Positions 1-10,792 of a stretch of DNA of 64,000 nt are shown here, piece by piece. The notes under the pieces were generated by a model. The model worked only from the letters and a program-made list of their open reading frames with translations, was not told the DNA's origin and searched no databases. Source of the DNA: Viridothelium virens (taxonomy: Eukaryota; Ascomycota; Dothideomycetes; Trypetheliales; Trypetheliaceae); assembly GCA_010094025.1 (NCBI GenBank), contig ML991862.1, positions 1 through 64,000 of the forward strand, in the 5' to 3' direction. The position numbers and the translations under genes were made by a program. Position 1 is the stretch's first letter. Each line of letters opens with the position of its first letter.

Positions 1-66
1 TAGGAAATTGGCAATCCTATCACGTGAATAGGAGTGAGGTTCGTGAATTGGCTACGTATATAGATA

Positions 67-180
67 TCCTCGCCTCCATAGCTTAATCTACAAGCTTTCA
101 CCACCTAGTTTACAACATCAGTCCTCGCCTCTAAAGCTTAACCTACAAGCTTTCACCACCCAATTTACAAACAACATCAG
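67..180. repeat. Imperfect direct tandem duplication, two copies
   Basis: Two adjacent copies of a 55-59 bp unit (67-121 and 122-180). Both start with tcctcgcctc, share the block ctacaagctttcaccacc, and end with acaacatcag. They differ by a few substitutions and a 4-bp insertion in the second copy. No coding role is seen. The rest of 1-456 holds nothing I can recognise. Confidence 0.85.
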
Positions 181-456
181 TAATTTAGCAATACCAAAAC
201 CCAGTTCGTATTTGATTAGAGCTAACTCTGTGTTGCAGCACGCTCGTCAGGTTGCGCACATTTGTGGCCGTAAAATCTAACTAAGGTTCTCTCAATAAGA
301 GAGTTAATTTCAATCTGCAGTTCAATTGTTACGTCACTATTGTCGAGGATATTATCTCATTTGAGTTGACCTACATCTGTCAATTTTCTGGGTGATCTGA
401 CTTCATAACATTCGTCCATTTCCTACACGCATTAAGACGGTTTCAAGTCAAGCGAA

Positions 457-2096
457 TTAGGGAGAAGGTTTGCTCACTTTAACTTCCCAACCGCTGTTGC
501 CAAACTTGCTGCAAAATAGCATCTTCAACCCCCTGAGATGAATGTACCTGGAGTCAAGCAATTGCAGAACTAATTTTTGCTCTTTACGATTGAGCGTTTG
601 CTCAGGACTCTCTGAGTGTGATTCTAGACTAGACGCAAGTTCGGGAAAGCGAAATCGAATAACGCGCTCCGCTGAGCGACTACACTCTCGTAAATGCTCC
701 AAGATGACGATGTAATCTTGATCTTTCATCGAGTACTTCACAAGGTCTGAGTGATTGCGGTTAAGAGCTTGGCTGTATCGCGTATCGGTCTCCCATGGCC
801 GGCCACGGGTTGCTGAGGAGCTATTCACTAGCACAGCAGTATCACCTTTCATCTTCCATTTGTTATCTTCCTGGGAACGCCGTTATTTGATTGAAAATCT
901 ACTATTCCCACGCAACAGCAAAAAGACAACCCTTGGTTAGGGTTGGAGACTCTTTAGTTTCATAGAAGGAAATAACGTTAGGGTCTCTAAAATTGAAAGC
1001 TTCTGGGAATTTGCGATTTTGATCCTTTAGCCATAGAGAGTTCTCGTCCAAGTATGGAAGTAATGTGCGTGCATTATGTTGATTTTGTACAATAGGGTAC
1101 AAAGTACTGACATTCATGCCATGAGTTGGCACACCAAATACAAGGCACTGAATGGTGGACTTTAGTGTTGTGGGATCGCTTTTAACCATTTGAATCATTG
1201 CCTTTAAGTTTGTTATAAATTAGTCCCGGTTGTAGTATACAGTTCACTGGAGTTTAGGTACCTCTTTGAGAACAATTCCACCAAGGCTGTGTGCGATAAA
1301 TACCAGTGGTCTAGGTAGGATGTTATTGTCTGTCCTCCTTACAGCAGATAACGCCTTCCGAAAGGAAGACGCAATGTCTTCAATATTTTGAAACCTTTTA
1401 TTTTCAAACAACTGGGAGTCGTAGCCGTATGTCAGTACTCGGACCCCATCTGCTTTAAGGTCTCTCGGAAGCCCGTCACGCAGCCACATATAGTGCCCCC
1501 TACGTTCCTGAAAAGAGCAAAATGCATGGCCGCCTGATCCACAGATAGCAATGATACTATATATCACATTAAAAGCCTTTCCATGACGTGTTAGACAACT
1601 TACTCTATTAGATGAAACGCCTTGTCCTCAAACGAGTTCAGACTAGTGAACCCACGAAAATGCGTATCAATTATGATCTCTTCATCTTTGGTGATTTGCT
1701 CCTCATCCGAGCTATTCGTCTCAGTCGACATAAGGAAACGCCATTCTGACTTATTCGGTGTCAAAAATTTGGGTCGCTCCTGAAATGTCACGGTCGCTAC
1801 ACTATATTGAGGAGCGTATGCGTCATAGGCAAGAGAGCGGATACGCATACCCAAATTTTTCCCTCCCAATATCGATTTGAGGAGCATAGATACTGCTTTT
1901 TTTTTTTCATATTTGCCGGTAATCCGCGGACACGATACGGATGATGTGGCTCATGGTCTCGTATGTTCGCATCCTCAGCTAGCTGATTTCCCTGACCGGT
2001 AGGCAGAACGGCTTGGGTGGCCTCGTCCCTAGTCCCGGAAGAAAAAGGTAATTTCGAAGCAGGCCAAGAAAAGATCATAGATAGCCACGATGCCAT
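457..2096 (-). pseudogene. SesB/NLR-type alpha/beta hydrolase, frame broken in a homopolymer
   Basis: The spliced minus-strand frames match the N-terminal hydrolase module (SesB/DUF676-like) that in many fungi precedes a NACHT domain. Seen in order: an N-terminal segment with YRVRGLP, a linker with IRSLAYD, the strand GSGGHAF, the nucleophile elbow IAHSLGG, a lid segment with FYETKESPT, and the closing block AVLVNSSSAT..LNRNHSDLVKYS. Introns fit near 1580, 1215-1260 and 880-925, with clean GT..AG and matching phase. The frame carrying YRVRGLP and the frame carrying IRSLAYD differ by one nucleotide across a run of 11 T (1897-1907), so the gene is either frameshifted or has a homopolymer miscount. 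No NACHT or repeat domain follows; the frame closes at 457. In intact relatives this class acts in allorecognition and cell-death signalling; here that is inference only. Confidence 0.7.
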
Positions 2097-2917
2097 CAAA
2101 ATCACTTATATCGTTGGAAACTTCAGGGCGCACTCAACAGAATTGTGATAATCAGGGCTGAAGCATACCTTATCGCCATAAAGCAACGTCACGTGTGCGG
2201 GGTGAGTACCTAAATTATCCATAGATCAGTACCTTGAGGTACGTGGATACCTACCTAAGGAGGTAACTATGCCGCGGAGGGGGGCTCTTCGTCCGACTAA
2301 AAAGTTTTGAGTTTTGACACGGATCGCAACACTCATATTCATCAGAACCTCTGCAACAAAACATGCAGCCTCAGCGCCTCGTCAGCGCACCCGATCAAGT
2401 ACTCGCAGTCTCTGATTCGCCTTCGAAACCCTTAGTCCCGCACTGTGGATCCAGTAAATCGGTTGGAAAATTCACAGACTTCGTATCAAAGTCCTACTGC
2501 TTTTAAGCAAAGGCCACCGGATTCGAAGAGCAGCAGCAACGCCTCCTTCAAATACGACTTCCAGATAAAGAAGGCGATTGAACACACGATCGGCGGAGCG
2601 ACCGCAACCGCTATGATCTCCAGTATAGTCGTGTTGTCACCTAGCTAGTGCAGGTGAGAGCGGAGCCATGTGCAGCCGTGGAGGAGCGCCCACATTTCTG
2701 AGTTTCAAAAGCTAGAAGAGAGCCTTGGAGATGGATGCAATACACAATCACGTCACAAGCGAAGCGTAGTAGAGGTCTCAGCTGGTGCCATTCAGGGAAA
2801 GGGAAAGTGGCCCAAGATCTCCTCCTAAAGGCATCAGGATACGTGAAGGGACTCCCAAGTGAGATGGATACGTAATAAGTTGCAAGAGACCTCTAAAAAA
2901 AGCAGATAAATCTCGGT
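2097..2917. other. Intergenic, no supported gene
   Basis: A 67-codon plus-strand open frame (2445-2648) lies here but has no recognisable domain, partner exon or coding-like composition. TACCT/AGGTA half-palindromes cluster at about 2230-2266. Nothing else is seen. Confidence 0.5.
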
Positions 2918-3964
2918 TTAAGGACAAAAAGCTTCCGAATGGACCATTCTTTCCTCAACCCAGAGCCTCCATCGTCCTAGCGAAGCAACTATGCTGGGCT
3001 CAAGTTCGATTTGCTGATCATTCATGTCGACTTCCACAATAGCCCTTCCTCCTATACTAGCCCATGGCCTTGTACCCGTTGGCGTGTGACCTTCTACGTC
3101 TTCTCGAGAGCGTCTAGTGTATCCGACAACTGCAGGCTCCCGCCCGAAAACCCCTGCTAGATTAGCTCGAAGCTGGTCAATTTTCCGCTGCCATCGGAAT
3201 CGCGTCCTAATTCCGCGCCTTCGCTCAGCAGGTGTAGGCCATGGTGTAAGAATAAAAACTTTTGGCCCAGTTTCGGGAGCTAGAAGCCCTCCGGGTTCTA
3301 CGAGGTTGTACAGTCCCGGCCCATCATAGCTTCTGTCTGCTCTTACAAGATACTCGAAGCCTAGTTGGTAGAAATCGGAATCACTTGATTCGGTATGATC
3401 CATACGTTCAAATATGGGTTCTTCTGCGAGTATCGAACCAGAGACGCCTTTCTGTGATACAGCTATAACAGCCGTATATCCTATCATTCCCCTAAGTCCT
3501 ACAACCATTTTTCCTGATGTGGGGAATAACCATTGTCTACTTCTGACTAGTCTTCCTCCCCTTGTTCTGTAATGCTGATAGAGCCATCCCACCGAACGAT
3601 CAATGGTCCTTGTAATACGCCAAACATAATCTCTCCGATCATACATTCGCGGCATTTCTGATATAGGTCGAAGACTTCGTTTTTGTAATGGATGGATTAA
3701 AATTGACTCGTTGAATACAGCTGGTTTACGAATCGACTTATGAAGTGCAGTCGCCTCTAGGGTAGAGAAATTGTTGAAGGCCTTGGCTCGGTGATAGAAG
3801 GGGGTGCTACACAGCGCTGGACAAGAAACGGTGGTACATCGTGTTTGATTGAGTAAAAGTGGCTTTGTATCATTTATTGAGCTAGGTGGTGGGGCGGCAA
3901 CTGCCCCATCGAAGAGGAGTATACAATAGACGACAATTTGAACGAAGAGCTTCAGTACTCCCAT
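2918..3964 (-). CDS. Secreted protein of unknown function, 348 aa
   Basis: A single exon encodes 348 residues. Residues 1-24 form a signal peptide (hydrophobic core VVYCILLF, then AVAAPPP), so the product should enter the secretory pathway. Early cysteines (TRCTTVSCPALC) and several N-x-S/T sequons fit an extracellular protein. The middle carries the block IGYTAVIAVSQKGVSGSIL followed by an acidic E-P-x-F segment, which resembles an unnamed family of fungal secreted proteins with a conserved A-V-I-A-V-S-x-K-G-V core. The C-terminal third is rich in Arg and Trp (RRRGIRTRFRWQRK). No catalytic motif is recognised. The gene stands alone with more than 800 bp free on both sides. The reading frame is confident; the function is unknown. 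Confidence 0.8.
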   Translation of the reverse strand: MGVLKLFVQIVVYCILLFDGAVAAPPPSSINDTKPLLLNQTRCTTVSCPALCSTPFYHRAKAFNNFSTLEATALHKSIRKPAVFNESILIHPLQKRSLRPISEMPRMYDRRDYVWRITRTIDRSVGWLYQHYRTRGGRLVRSRQWLFPTSGKMVVGLRGMIGYTAVIAVSQKGVSGSILAEEPIFERMDHTESSDSDFYQLGFEYLVRADRSYDGPGLYNLVEPGGLLAPETGPKVFILTPWPTPAERRRGIRTRFRWQRKIDQLRANLAGVFGREPAVVGYTRRSREDVEGHTPTGTRPWASIGGRAIVEVDMNDQQIELEPSIVASLGRWRLWVEERMVHSEAFCP

Positions 3965-5125
3965 ATTTCCCGAGTAACAGTGTCAAGAATCTACCTACTT
4001 TAATAGTGGGGCAAGTGAAGATGAGCCCAAATGATGATAAGAATTTTAAGAGAAGCGGATAATAGAGATAGAGGTGGCGATCTAGAAACTATATGACGGA
4101 TAGGAAAATCCTTCGTATCGTGGACTCCCTGTAAGCGCCATGATACGGGCGCACAAGCCAGCTGTTCAGATTTTACCTAATTACAGATCGTCGGCGTACT
4201 CCGAGACTAGGGAAATTAGCTTACTCCTGGCCACGTAGTATCAATAATACATCTTAACAACACGTCGACATGCTCAATTGTCCAGGCCAGCCGAGGTTTA
4301 ATCTGTAACATTCTGTTCTAAGCTGGTCCGGCCAATGAGACCATTTAGAGTACATCATTCCAGATTGATAACAAGGATTCTCAGTATTGTAAGTAATAGG
4401 TAGGCTTATGTTTGATGTAAAATGCATGTATTTAATAAAGCAATTGAGCGGTAAGATAAGTTGGCTTAAGCATTTCTATCCATCCCGCTCCGCTGATCTC
4501 AATATCTTGTCGTGTTTGCGTCGCACTCACAAGCTACATGTCGGCGACGAAAAGGCTGCGACACCGAATTTCGGACGCCTCGCTGAGTAGTCACCTAAAA
4601 TCTTGCCCTAAAGGGTTTTGTAGAGATTCACAGAATAAGCATTGATCAGGATATTCTCTGCTCAGCTATAGAGTAGTCATCGATTTTCTAGTTAATTGGT
4701 CATCAGATCTGCCTTTTGAAGGAAATTATCTCTCTTTAAGTACGTTCATATACCCACAAGGCAAAGATACAGTACTACCTATCTTATCCGATTTTTTTGA
4801 TCCATTAGTTACCTTACATCATGATTGTTGGGTCATGGTATAGCTACCAGAAATAATAGGTCTGGAGAGCCTTTTTATATAACCTCAACTCACGATTGTC
4901 GAGGGAAGCTTATGTCTATATACAATTTCACTAGAACTGAGACTGCGGGGAAAGGATGACTCAGTAATATCGGCGATAACGTACGTCATCTAGAAATAAC
5001 CAAGTAAAGTTGAGATGGTTTCTGGTGAAAAGATCATCGAGCGTATGTTTGAGCGTACTTAAAAGCTTTGCAATGCTGTGCTTGTCAGCAATGCGAAAGG
5101 CTTGAATGGTCTAAGCTTGGTAGAT
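3965..5125. other. Intergenic, AT-rich, no supported gene
   Basis: About 1.16 kb between two convergently spaced minus-strand genes. The only open frame is 60 codons (4408-4590, +) and has no family resemblance. No repeat or RNA gene was recognised. Confidence 0.5.
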
Positions 5126-7639
5126 TCAGTAAAGACGCACACAGTCCCCCCATTCCGTAAGCATTCTCCCAACTAGAACAAAGCCCCAGATTGGAGGAAT
5201 GAACAATCCAAGAGGAAGCAAAGCGATAGCATATGAAATCGCGTTTTGCTGGCCCGCCGGTATGGCAGCATTGGCAGCCATGGCAAGTACCACAGTGAGA
5301 GGAAGCAGGAACAGGACTTTTAATAGCTCCAAGGTGCTCAAGAGTGGAAGGCAGAAACCGTAGAGTCCACTACCAAGCCATGCCATCATGATGCCCCTTT
5401 CTGTTGCTGAGCTGTCGCCGGCGTGGAACTTTGTCAATGCGGCAATTAGGCCGAAGAAAAGGCCTACAACGCATAAACCAATAGAGATCTCTACCAAGAC
5501 TGCCCATGCTGTTTGGACGCTCTTCCTAGGTCCAGCTGATACTTGAATCATGTCTTCAAGCTCAGAAATTGACGCAGGGTTTGATATCCGCTGAGATGGA
5601 AGTTGGAGCAGCTTACGGACTTCAGAAACAGACGAAGCTGGGATTTCGATGTCCGCTCCCGTCATCTCAGCATTTGAGGATGGCGCCCTTAGTGACTTTG
5701 CCACAGCATCTTCGGTGTTGGCTTCTGCAACGCTAGCCTTGATGTCGTCCCATCGCAGGAATCGCTGACAATTAGGATAGTAAAGTCGAGCTGTACGGAC
5801 CGCCTTTGGCTTGACACCCTTGGCCAAAGCCGTTGGCAAAAGGATGTTCGTCAGTGTGAGCTTGTATAGTGTCCAAGCTCGACGCCATGCGGACGACGGT
5901 TCAGCATCGAGATGCTCTTTATTCTTTCGAATACTCTGTAAGCTGATAGGAAAAAGTGCCCGATCGGGGATCGCTTCTTTCAAGACGTTCCGAATGGTAT
6001 ACAGAAAGCCTTTGGGCAATGTTGATTTCGGCGCGTGGGGGATCTGAATTTGGTAGTTATCTTCCGAATCCAGCCCTTTTGCTAGAATCTTGACATCATG
6101 CTCCGGCACTTGCATCTTGGTAAAATGTTCCTGTGAATCATTATCATCATGCTCGTTCTCGGCCACTACCCCTGAAGCGCGAGGAACCGTGTCATCATTC
6201 ACTTCCGGTTGCACCTCATCATTTCGAGCGCGTGGCACGTCAACACGCTCGTACGTCGTGTTTACAGTTTCCGAGGCTTGTTGTTCACCTGTAGAAGAGT
6301 TGTCATCATCCACTACAGCTTGTACCTTATCGCTCTGAACGTTGACCAAATCGTCAACAATCTTTAGTCGGATAACTTTCCTGTCCTTTGCAGATAGCTT
6401 CTGCGTCCTAGAAAAGAGGAGATCCCACAAACGAATGGAATCAATGGCAGCCGGTGTTGAAGCAATGAATTTTGAGAACCTCTGGATGTCCTTCTCAGTC
6501 AAACCAGTCCAGGTTGGGTCGTCGAAATGCACCGGACCTTTTGGAAAGAGAGACAACATCTGCGCTACTTCGCCCTCAAACCTGCCGCCTACTTTTTCTG
6601 CTTCAACCATAGTATCGCTGCGAACCATATACAAGCATGGATAGTCGGGAGTGATCATATTGCAGATTAAGTTCACAAGGGTCATAACAAGATACGGAAT
6701 AACGGTGAGATGATAAGATGCATAGCCCCATCGTCTGATCAAGTCTGGCCGGTGCGAGAGAAGTGTGGTAAAAGCGGCTATGACCTGGATTAGCGAGGCG
6801 ACCGCCTTCAGAATGCTGTAGCCTGCACTCATTTCGCTGGTCAATTTTGGATCTGTATGCGCACGGTTCTGATGTGCAGTTGAGGTCACCTGGGAGAGTA
6901 GATAGGTACTCCGGGGTACTATAGCAAATTCATAACCGTCAGGTAGCTCGAAGGTGCCGTGTACTCGCGTCAGTCGAAGATCAACCCGTGATCTAGCCCA
7001 AACGGAATCGAAATGTACCCATCGAGAGGAATTTTCTCGTGCATACGATGGAACGTAGGTTATCAGCTTTCCCTGCACGGGGGGACGAACGGTACGTTGA
7101 GCTCGATATGCGCGCAAATACGACTCGCGAAAGCCACCGCCCCCAACCTCCTCGTGAAACCGGATCTCCGCGTGCAAGGAGTTTGGCTGCCGCTGAAGCT
7201 CTTCGCTGGTGACGAGTTCGTCGTTTCTTTCAGATACGACGCCTAACTGGAGCACTTGGCCTAGCTTGGGTCTCCAATGGGGTGCTCTGACGACCATGCA
7301 CAGTGCTCCCGCCCTGCAAGCCTTATCCACTTCGTTTTTGGCGATTACTGGGAATCGGATGATTGCGTTAAGCGCACGTAACAGCCCAGACATGGGGAAG
7401 CACAATGCCAAGATGGCGTTACAGGCCTGGACAAGGACATCGTCACCCGGACTCGATTTAACGGTCGCTGCGTGGGCTAGGTAGTTTGTCGCGAAGAAAA
7501 TAATGATGCCTGCGACTGAAGGCCAATAGCTTTTAGTGATGGGAAGGCACAAGATGTGCTCATTATCGTGCTGTGTTGTGCCATTGGGAACCTGTATGGA
7601 AATAGTTGTTAGGGGGCGGCCGGGAAATATGTCCGCCAT
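5126..7639 (-). CDS. Polytopic membrane protein of unknown function, about 837 aa
   Basis: A long intronless frame. I start it at the ATG at 7639 (MADIFPGRP), because the upstream extension to 7717 opens only with GTG. Hydrophobic segments cluster at both ends: SVAGIIIFFATNYLAHAA, ILALCFPMSGLLRAL, ILKAVASLIQVIAAFTTLL and VIPYLVMTLVNLICNMI in the first half, then VLVEISIGLCVVGLFFGLIA, WLGSGLYGFCLPLLSTL, VLFLLPLTVVLAMAA and ISYAIALLPLGLFIPPIWGF near the C-terminus. About eight membrane spans result. Between the two groups lies a long soluble, acidic, probably disordered stretch of about 300 residues. This layout is common in uncharacterised fungal plasma-membrane proteins. No transporter or enzyme signature is visible. 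Confidence 0.85.
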   Translation of the reverse strand: MADIFPGRPLTTISIQVPNGTTQHDNEHILCLPITKSYWPSVAGIIIFFATNYLAHAATVKSSPGDDVLVQACNAILALCFPMSGLLRALNAIIRFPVIAKNEVDKACRAGALCMVVRAPHWRPKLGQVLQLGVVSERNDELVTSEELQRQPNSLHAEIRFHEEVGGGGFRESYLRAYRAQRTVRPPVQGKLITYVPSYARENSSRWVHFDSVWARSRVDLRLTRVHGTFELPDGYEFAIVPRSTYLLSQVTSTAHQNRAHTDPKLTSEMSAGYSILKAVASLIQVIAAFTTLLSHRPDLIRRWGYASYHLTVIPYLVMTLVNLICNMITPDYPCLYMVRSDTMVEAEKVGGRFEGEVAQMLSLFPKGPVHFDDPTWTGLTEKDIQRFSKFIASTPAAIDSIRLWDLLFSRTQKLSAKDRKVIRLKIVDDLVNVQSDKVQAVVDDDNSSTGEQQASETVNTTYERVDVPRARNDEVQPEVNDDTVPRASGVVAENEHDDNDSQEHFTKMQVPEHDVKILAKGLDSEDNYQIQIPHAPKSTLPKGFLYTIRNVLKEAIPDRALFPISLQSIRKNKEHLDAEPSSAWRRAWTLYKLTLTNILLPTALAKGVKPKAVRTARLYYPNCQRFLRWDDIKASVAEANTEDAVAKSLRAPSSNAEMTGADIEIPASSVSEVRKLLQLPSQRISNPASISELEDMIQVSAGPRKSVQTAWAVLVEISIGLCVVGLFFGLIAALTKFHAGDSSATERGIMMAWLGSGLYGFCLPLLSTLELLKVLFLLPLTVVLAMAANAAIPAGQQNAISYAIALLPLGLFIPPIWGFVLVGRMLTEWGDCVRLY

Positions 7640-8598
7640 TGCATAGTATGTCAGACAATGGCGTACTACGTCGAGATCTTGATGTTGGCACTCTGAATTC
7701 TCCGTGCGCTTTAGCACGTGAACTAGCTCTCAAGTTTTGAAGTGGAGCTAGAAGCTCTTACATCAAAAGTCCGCGAGGATGTGAGTCAGCTCTGTTCAAA
7801 GCTTGCGCTGCTCGATCGTCGTCCGCTGTTCCAATAGTTTTGGTACGTAGTAAATTGGTTCAAGCATTCAATCTTGCTACTATAGCTCCAAAGGACCGGA
7901 GGAGAGCCTACATTAAATACTGCATCGGCGGTGTTGAGCCTCATAGATCAGCAAGGCTGGCATAGAGTAAGATGTAGCCACGGCAGCCTTCGACTGCTCA
8001 TTTTGCTGACCCTGAAAGAGCTAGCGTAGAACTATGCTACGCCCTCCTCGCTTGCTGCCTACCATTTTGAGCATTGCGGTCTCCAGAATGGTAATCGAAG
8101 CCAATGAAAACTCTAACAAACAGGGATATCGAAGTCTAGATTGCGTGCGGCTGAAGAGGCCGCCGGCGGGATCGGGCTGGGCTCTCCCGCCAAGAACAGC
8201 CCAAGAGGTCGTCATAGTATTGCAGCTCTAAGAGGATTAAATGGCCCTCCCATTGGTGCTTTGTTGCCAGACACAGAAAGAGATTCAAAGGTGTGTGGCT
8301 CGAGGCTGGAGGTTTTCGGGTTGAAGGGTGACATCGCAATGTCTTTCTCTCCATGAGCAAGGGTAGAGGTAGCTAGCCGGAACGAGACTAGTCCACGCTT
8401 GCTACTAGCTCGGTAGAAGATCTACGATTGTTCCGAGAAGAACTTCTTCGAGAGACTCATATGCAATCAGATGTGGTTGTCCTAATCTCTGGTTTGGTGT
8501 GCTGTAAGAGGCATGGCCAACTCTAAATACAATCCTATTGGCTTCATCGGTTTGGGATCGCCAGGCAATTCCTTTGAGAATCCATTAACCGACTTACT
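7640..8598. other. Intergenic, no supported gene
   Basis: Several overlapping 60-75 codon frames occur on both strands at 8020-8360, the expected chance pattern. None has a signal peptide, domain or splice partner. Confidence 0.5.
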
Positions 8599-9644
8599 TC
8601 AGTATGTCCCAGCCATAACAGACAGCCGACCGCCATCAGTGGTCAGAATAAGCCCGTTGGAGTAGCTTCCGGACCGGCTACTAAGATATAGAATTGCCCC
8701 GGCCATCTCCTCATCACCACCTAACCGCCTTGCAGGAATGAATCTCTGATCATCGATTGACTCTTTTTCCGGCTGTCGGTCGCCTATCAGTACGGAAGCC
8801 AGGTCGGAAGGGTATACTTGAATCAATGATATATCAGTCTGCTGGTGTTTTCGATTTAGTGTTAGCAGTCATCGACTTGAGACACTTACATCCCGGAGCG
8901 ATGGCATTCACGCGAATCCCAAACCTGGCCAATTGAGTGCTGGCATGCTTAGTCACCTGCATAATGGCAACCTTGCTGGCCATGTATGGTGGAGATGACG
9001 ACCAGTGCCGACTGAAGGCGGAGACACTGGTCGTGAAGATGACCTGGCTCTGGATGACCGGCACGTCACTGCCCTCTTTCAGAGGCCTTCCGAATCCACC
9101 CTCCAGCGCCTTTTTGTTGCCTGCGTCGAGAAGCTCGAGGAAGGCCGTCATCGTAAAAAAGGCTGCTGTGACGTTGAGATTCAGCGTGTCGTTCATTCCG
9201 GCCATGGAGAAGCTGGTGAAAAGGGTCTGGCGCATCTCCGGGAGTGAGTGGGATGCATTGAAGCGCACTGGAGGTCCGATGCTGCCCGAATTGGCGACCA
9301 CGAGATTGACATGGCCGACCTCGGCAGCGATGTGGTCAACCGCGGCTTGGAGGTCCTCCTTGGAGGTCACGTCGCACTGGAGCGGAGCCAAGCTGGAGTG
9401 CTCTTGGGCCGCTTTCTTGAGCACTTCCAGACGACGTCCTAGGAGGTAGACCTTCCGAGCACCGTTAAAGGCGAGAGCCCGAGCCATAGTAAGGCCGATA
9501 CCTGGGAAAGACTCAGCAAGGGAAATTTTCATCGGTGATAGTGATGATTGATGGCTAGCTGGACTGACCAGAGCCTCCTCCAGTAATGACGGCCACTATA
9601 CCGTCAACCCGGAAAAGGCTACTTGAGTCAAATGAAGATGACAT
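8599..9644 (-). CDS. Short-chain dehydrogenase/reductase, three exons
   Basis: NAD(P)-dependent oxidoreductase of the classical SDR fold. The model is exon 1 9644-9569, exon 2 9501-8890 and exon 3 8816-8599, 906 nt in all, giving 301 residues. Intron 1 splits the nucleotide-binding motif, which reads VITGGGSGIGLTMARAL once spliced. A shorter start at 9532 would lose this motif, so the 9644 ATG is preferred. Also present are LLGRR (cofactor strand), CDVT, the VANSG strand, a Ser in TSVSAF, and the catalytic YMASK (YxxxK). The final junction gives NAIAPGLYPSDLA and the C-terminus ends in TTDGGRLSV. Intron 2 uses an AAG acceptor. The closest general type is the fungal rhamnolipid-biosynthesis/beta-ketoacyl-reductase-like SDR group; the substrate is unknown. 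The Zn2Cys6 regulator remnant lies 1.1 kb upstream on the same strand. Confidence 0.9.
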
Positions 9645-10229
9645 TCTACGTCACTGGGGATTGACTGATGATGAATGAAGTTGGTGCTATTGGGAGCTGT
9701 AGACACCAAGGTGATTCCATTTTCTGGACCTGACCTGGCCTGCTATATATATGGCGATTGCATACTGTTGATGCGTAAGCAAGAAGGATATCATAATCTT
9801 AAGAGCACCAACCGAGCATCTTTCACGATTCATTTTCTGTCGCCATTCGGGTACTCTACATAAGTGGTTTAGTGGCGGCCGACCATACGACACCAGGCGG
9901 CCGCCACGCTCAAGCGAGCGACCCCAACGTTGAACCGGATCCCCTCGGGCCTGTCCGGCCCTTGACCCCATTGCGCTTCCTATAACACGAGTCTCCAAGA
10001 TTGACTGAACAAGCGTCCTGCCGCTTAGGCACAGGTATGTACGTATCCGGTGGAAAGGCCGTCGGAGGATCTCCAAGAAAACATGCGTCAAGGCATTGCG
10101 TGCGGCTAGACCGGTGAGTGGGTTGCCTTTCTCGGCTTTAGTTAGTGCGCCAAAATGGCTACAAGCCTACTCTCTCGTCATCAAATACACGAAGGGTCAT
10201 TGAACGAACATTGTGCAGGCATCGGTTCT

Positions 10230-10712
10230 TCATTCCATTTTTGAAGTTTTGATGAACACAGCCTTCGAGCCTATGCCGCCAACTTCAGGCGACTTCTGCG
10301 TTCCCATACCGGAATAGCTCAGATACAGCACCTGCAAGCCAAAAATCGTCTTACTCCATGCAGGAGCGGTCAATTTCGTGCTCTTAAAAATTGCAACCAA
10401 CGCCCTAAGTTGGTTAGGCCATCTCATCGACTTCATCAACCGGATCAATCCGGCTGCATTACTGGCAGTGGCTTTACTGGTACCCAACATAACGCCAGCT
10501 GTGACCACCCTGAGTGATTGGCATGACGAGAAACTCCCGGAGGTGGTGGGGGCGCGCATTTGAGTGGGCAGAAGAGTCGTTCTGACCTCGATGCGTGGCA
10601 TGACGACGAATCGTCTTTCCGACTACTTTCATCCCAATAAGTTTGGTCCACGTATTGGGTTACATAGAGAGCAAGAGACTTCGAGGCTGGTAGCTGTATG
10701 TTGTGAGACATT
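10230..10712 (-). CDS. Possible small spliced gene, weak Pex11-like flavour
   Basis: From an ATG at 10712 (MSHNIQLPASKSLALYV) the frame runs to a GTCAGA donor near 10587. It resumes after a CTCAG acceptor near 10516 in a phase-compatible frame with GLIRLMKSMRWPNQLRA and AIFKSTKLTAPAWSK, ending at 10230. The basic amphipathic segment ending in APAWSK is reminiscent of Pex11-type peroxisomal membrane proteins, but I see no decisive motif, and the 3' exon structure is uncertain (a GTAAGA sits inside the last part). It could also be a chance frame. It lies between the SDR and the regulator, same strand. Confidence 0.3.
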
Positions 10713-10792
10713 GTATATAAAAACACATGTCAACATAGCATGACAGATTACCCGACCGCCCTCCCTCGTTCTGCAGATATGCTGCTTAGAGA

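Noticed and set aside
2445-2648. 67-codon plus-strand frame with a basic, Ser-rich product
   Set aside because: No domain, no splice partner and no conserved text; within chance expectation for this length.
8020-8360. Four overlapping frames of 64-75 codons on both strands
   Set aside because: Mutually exclusive, no domain, typical of stop-poor random sequence.
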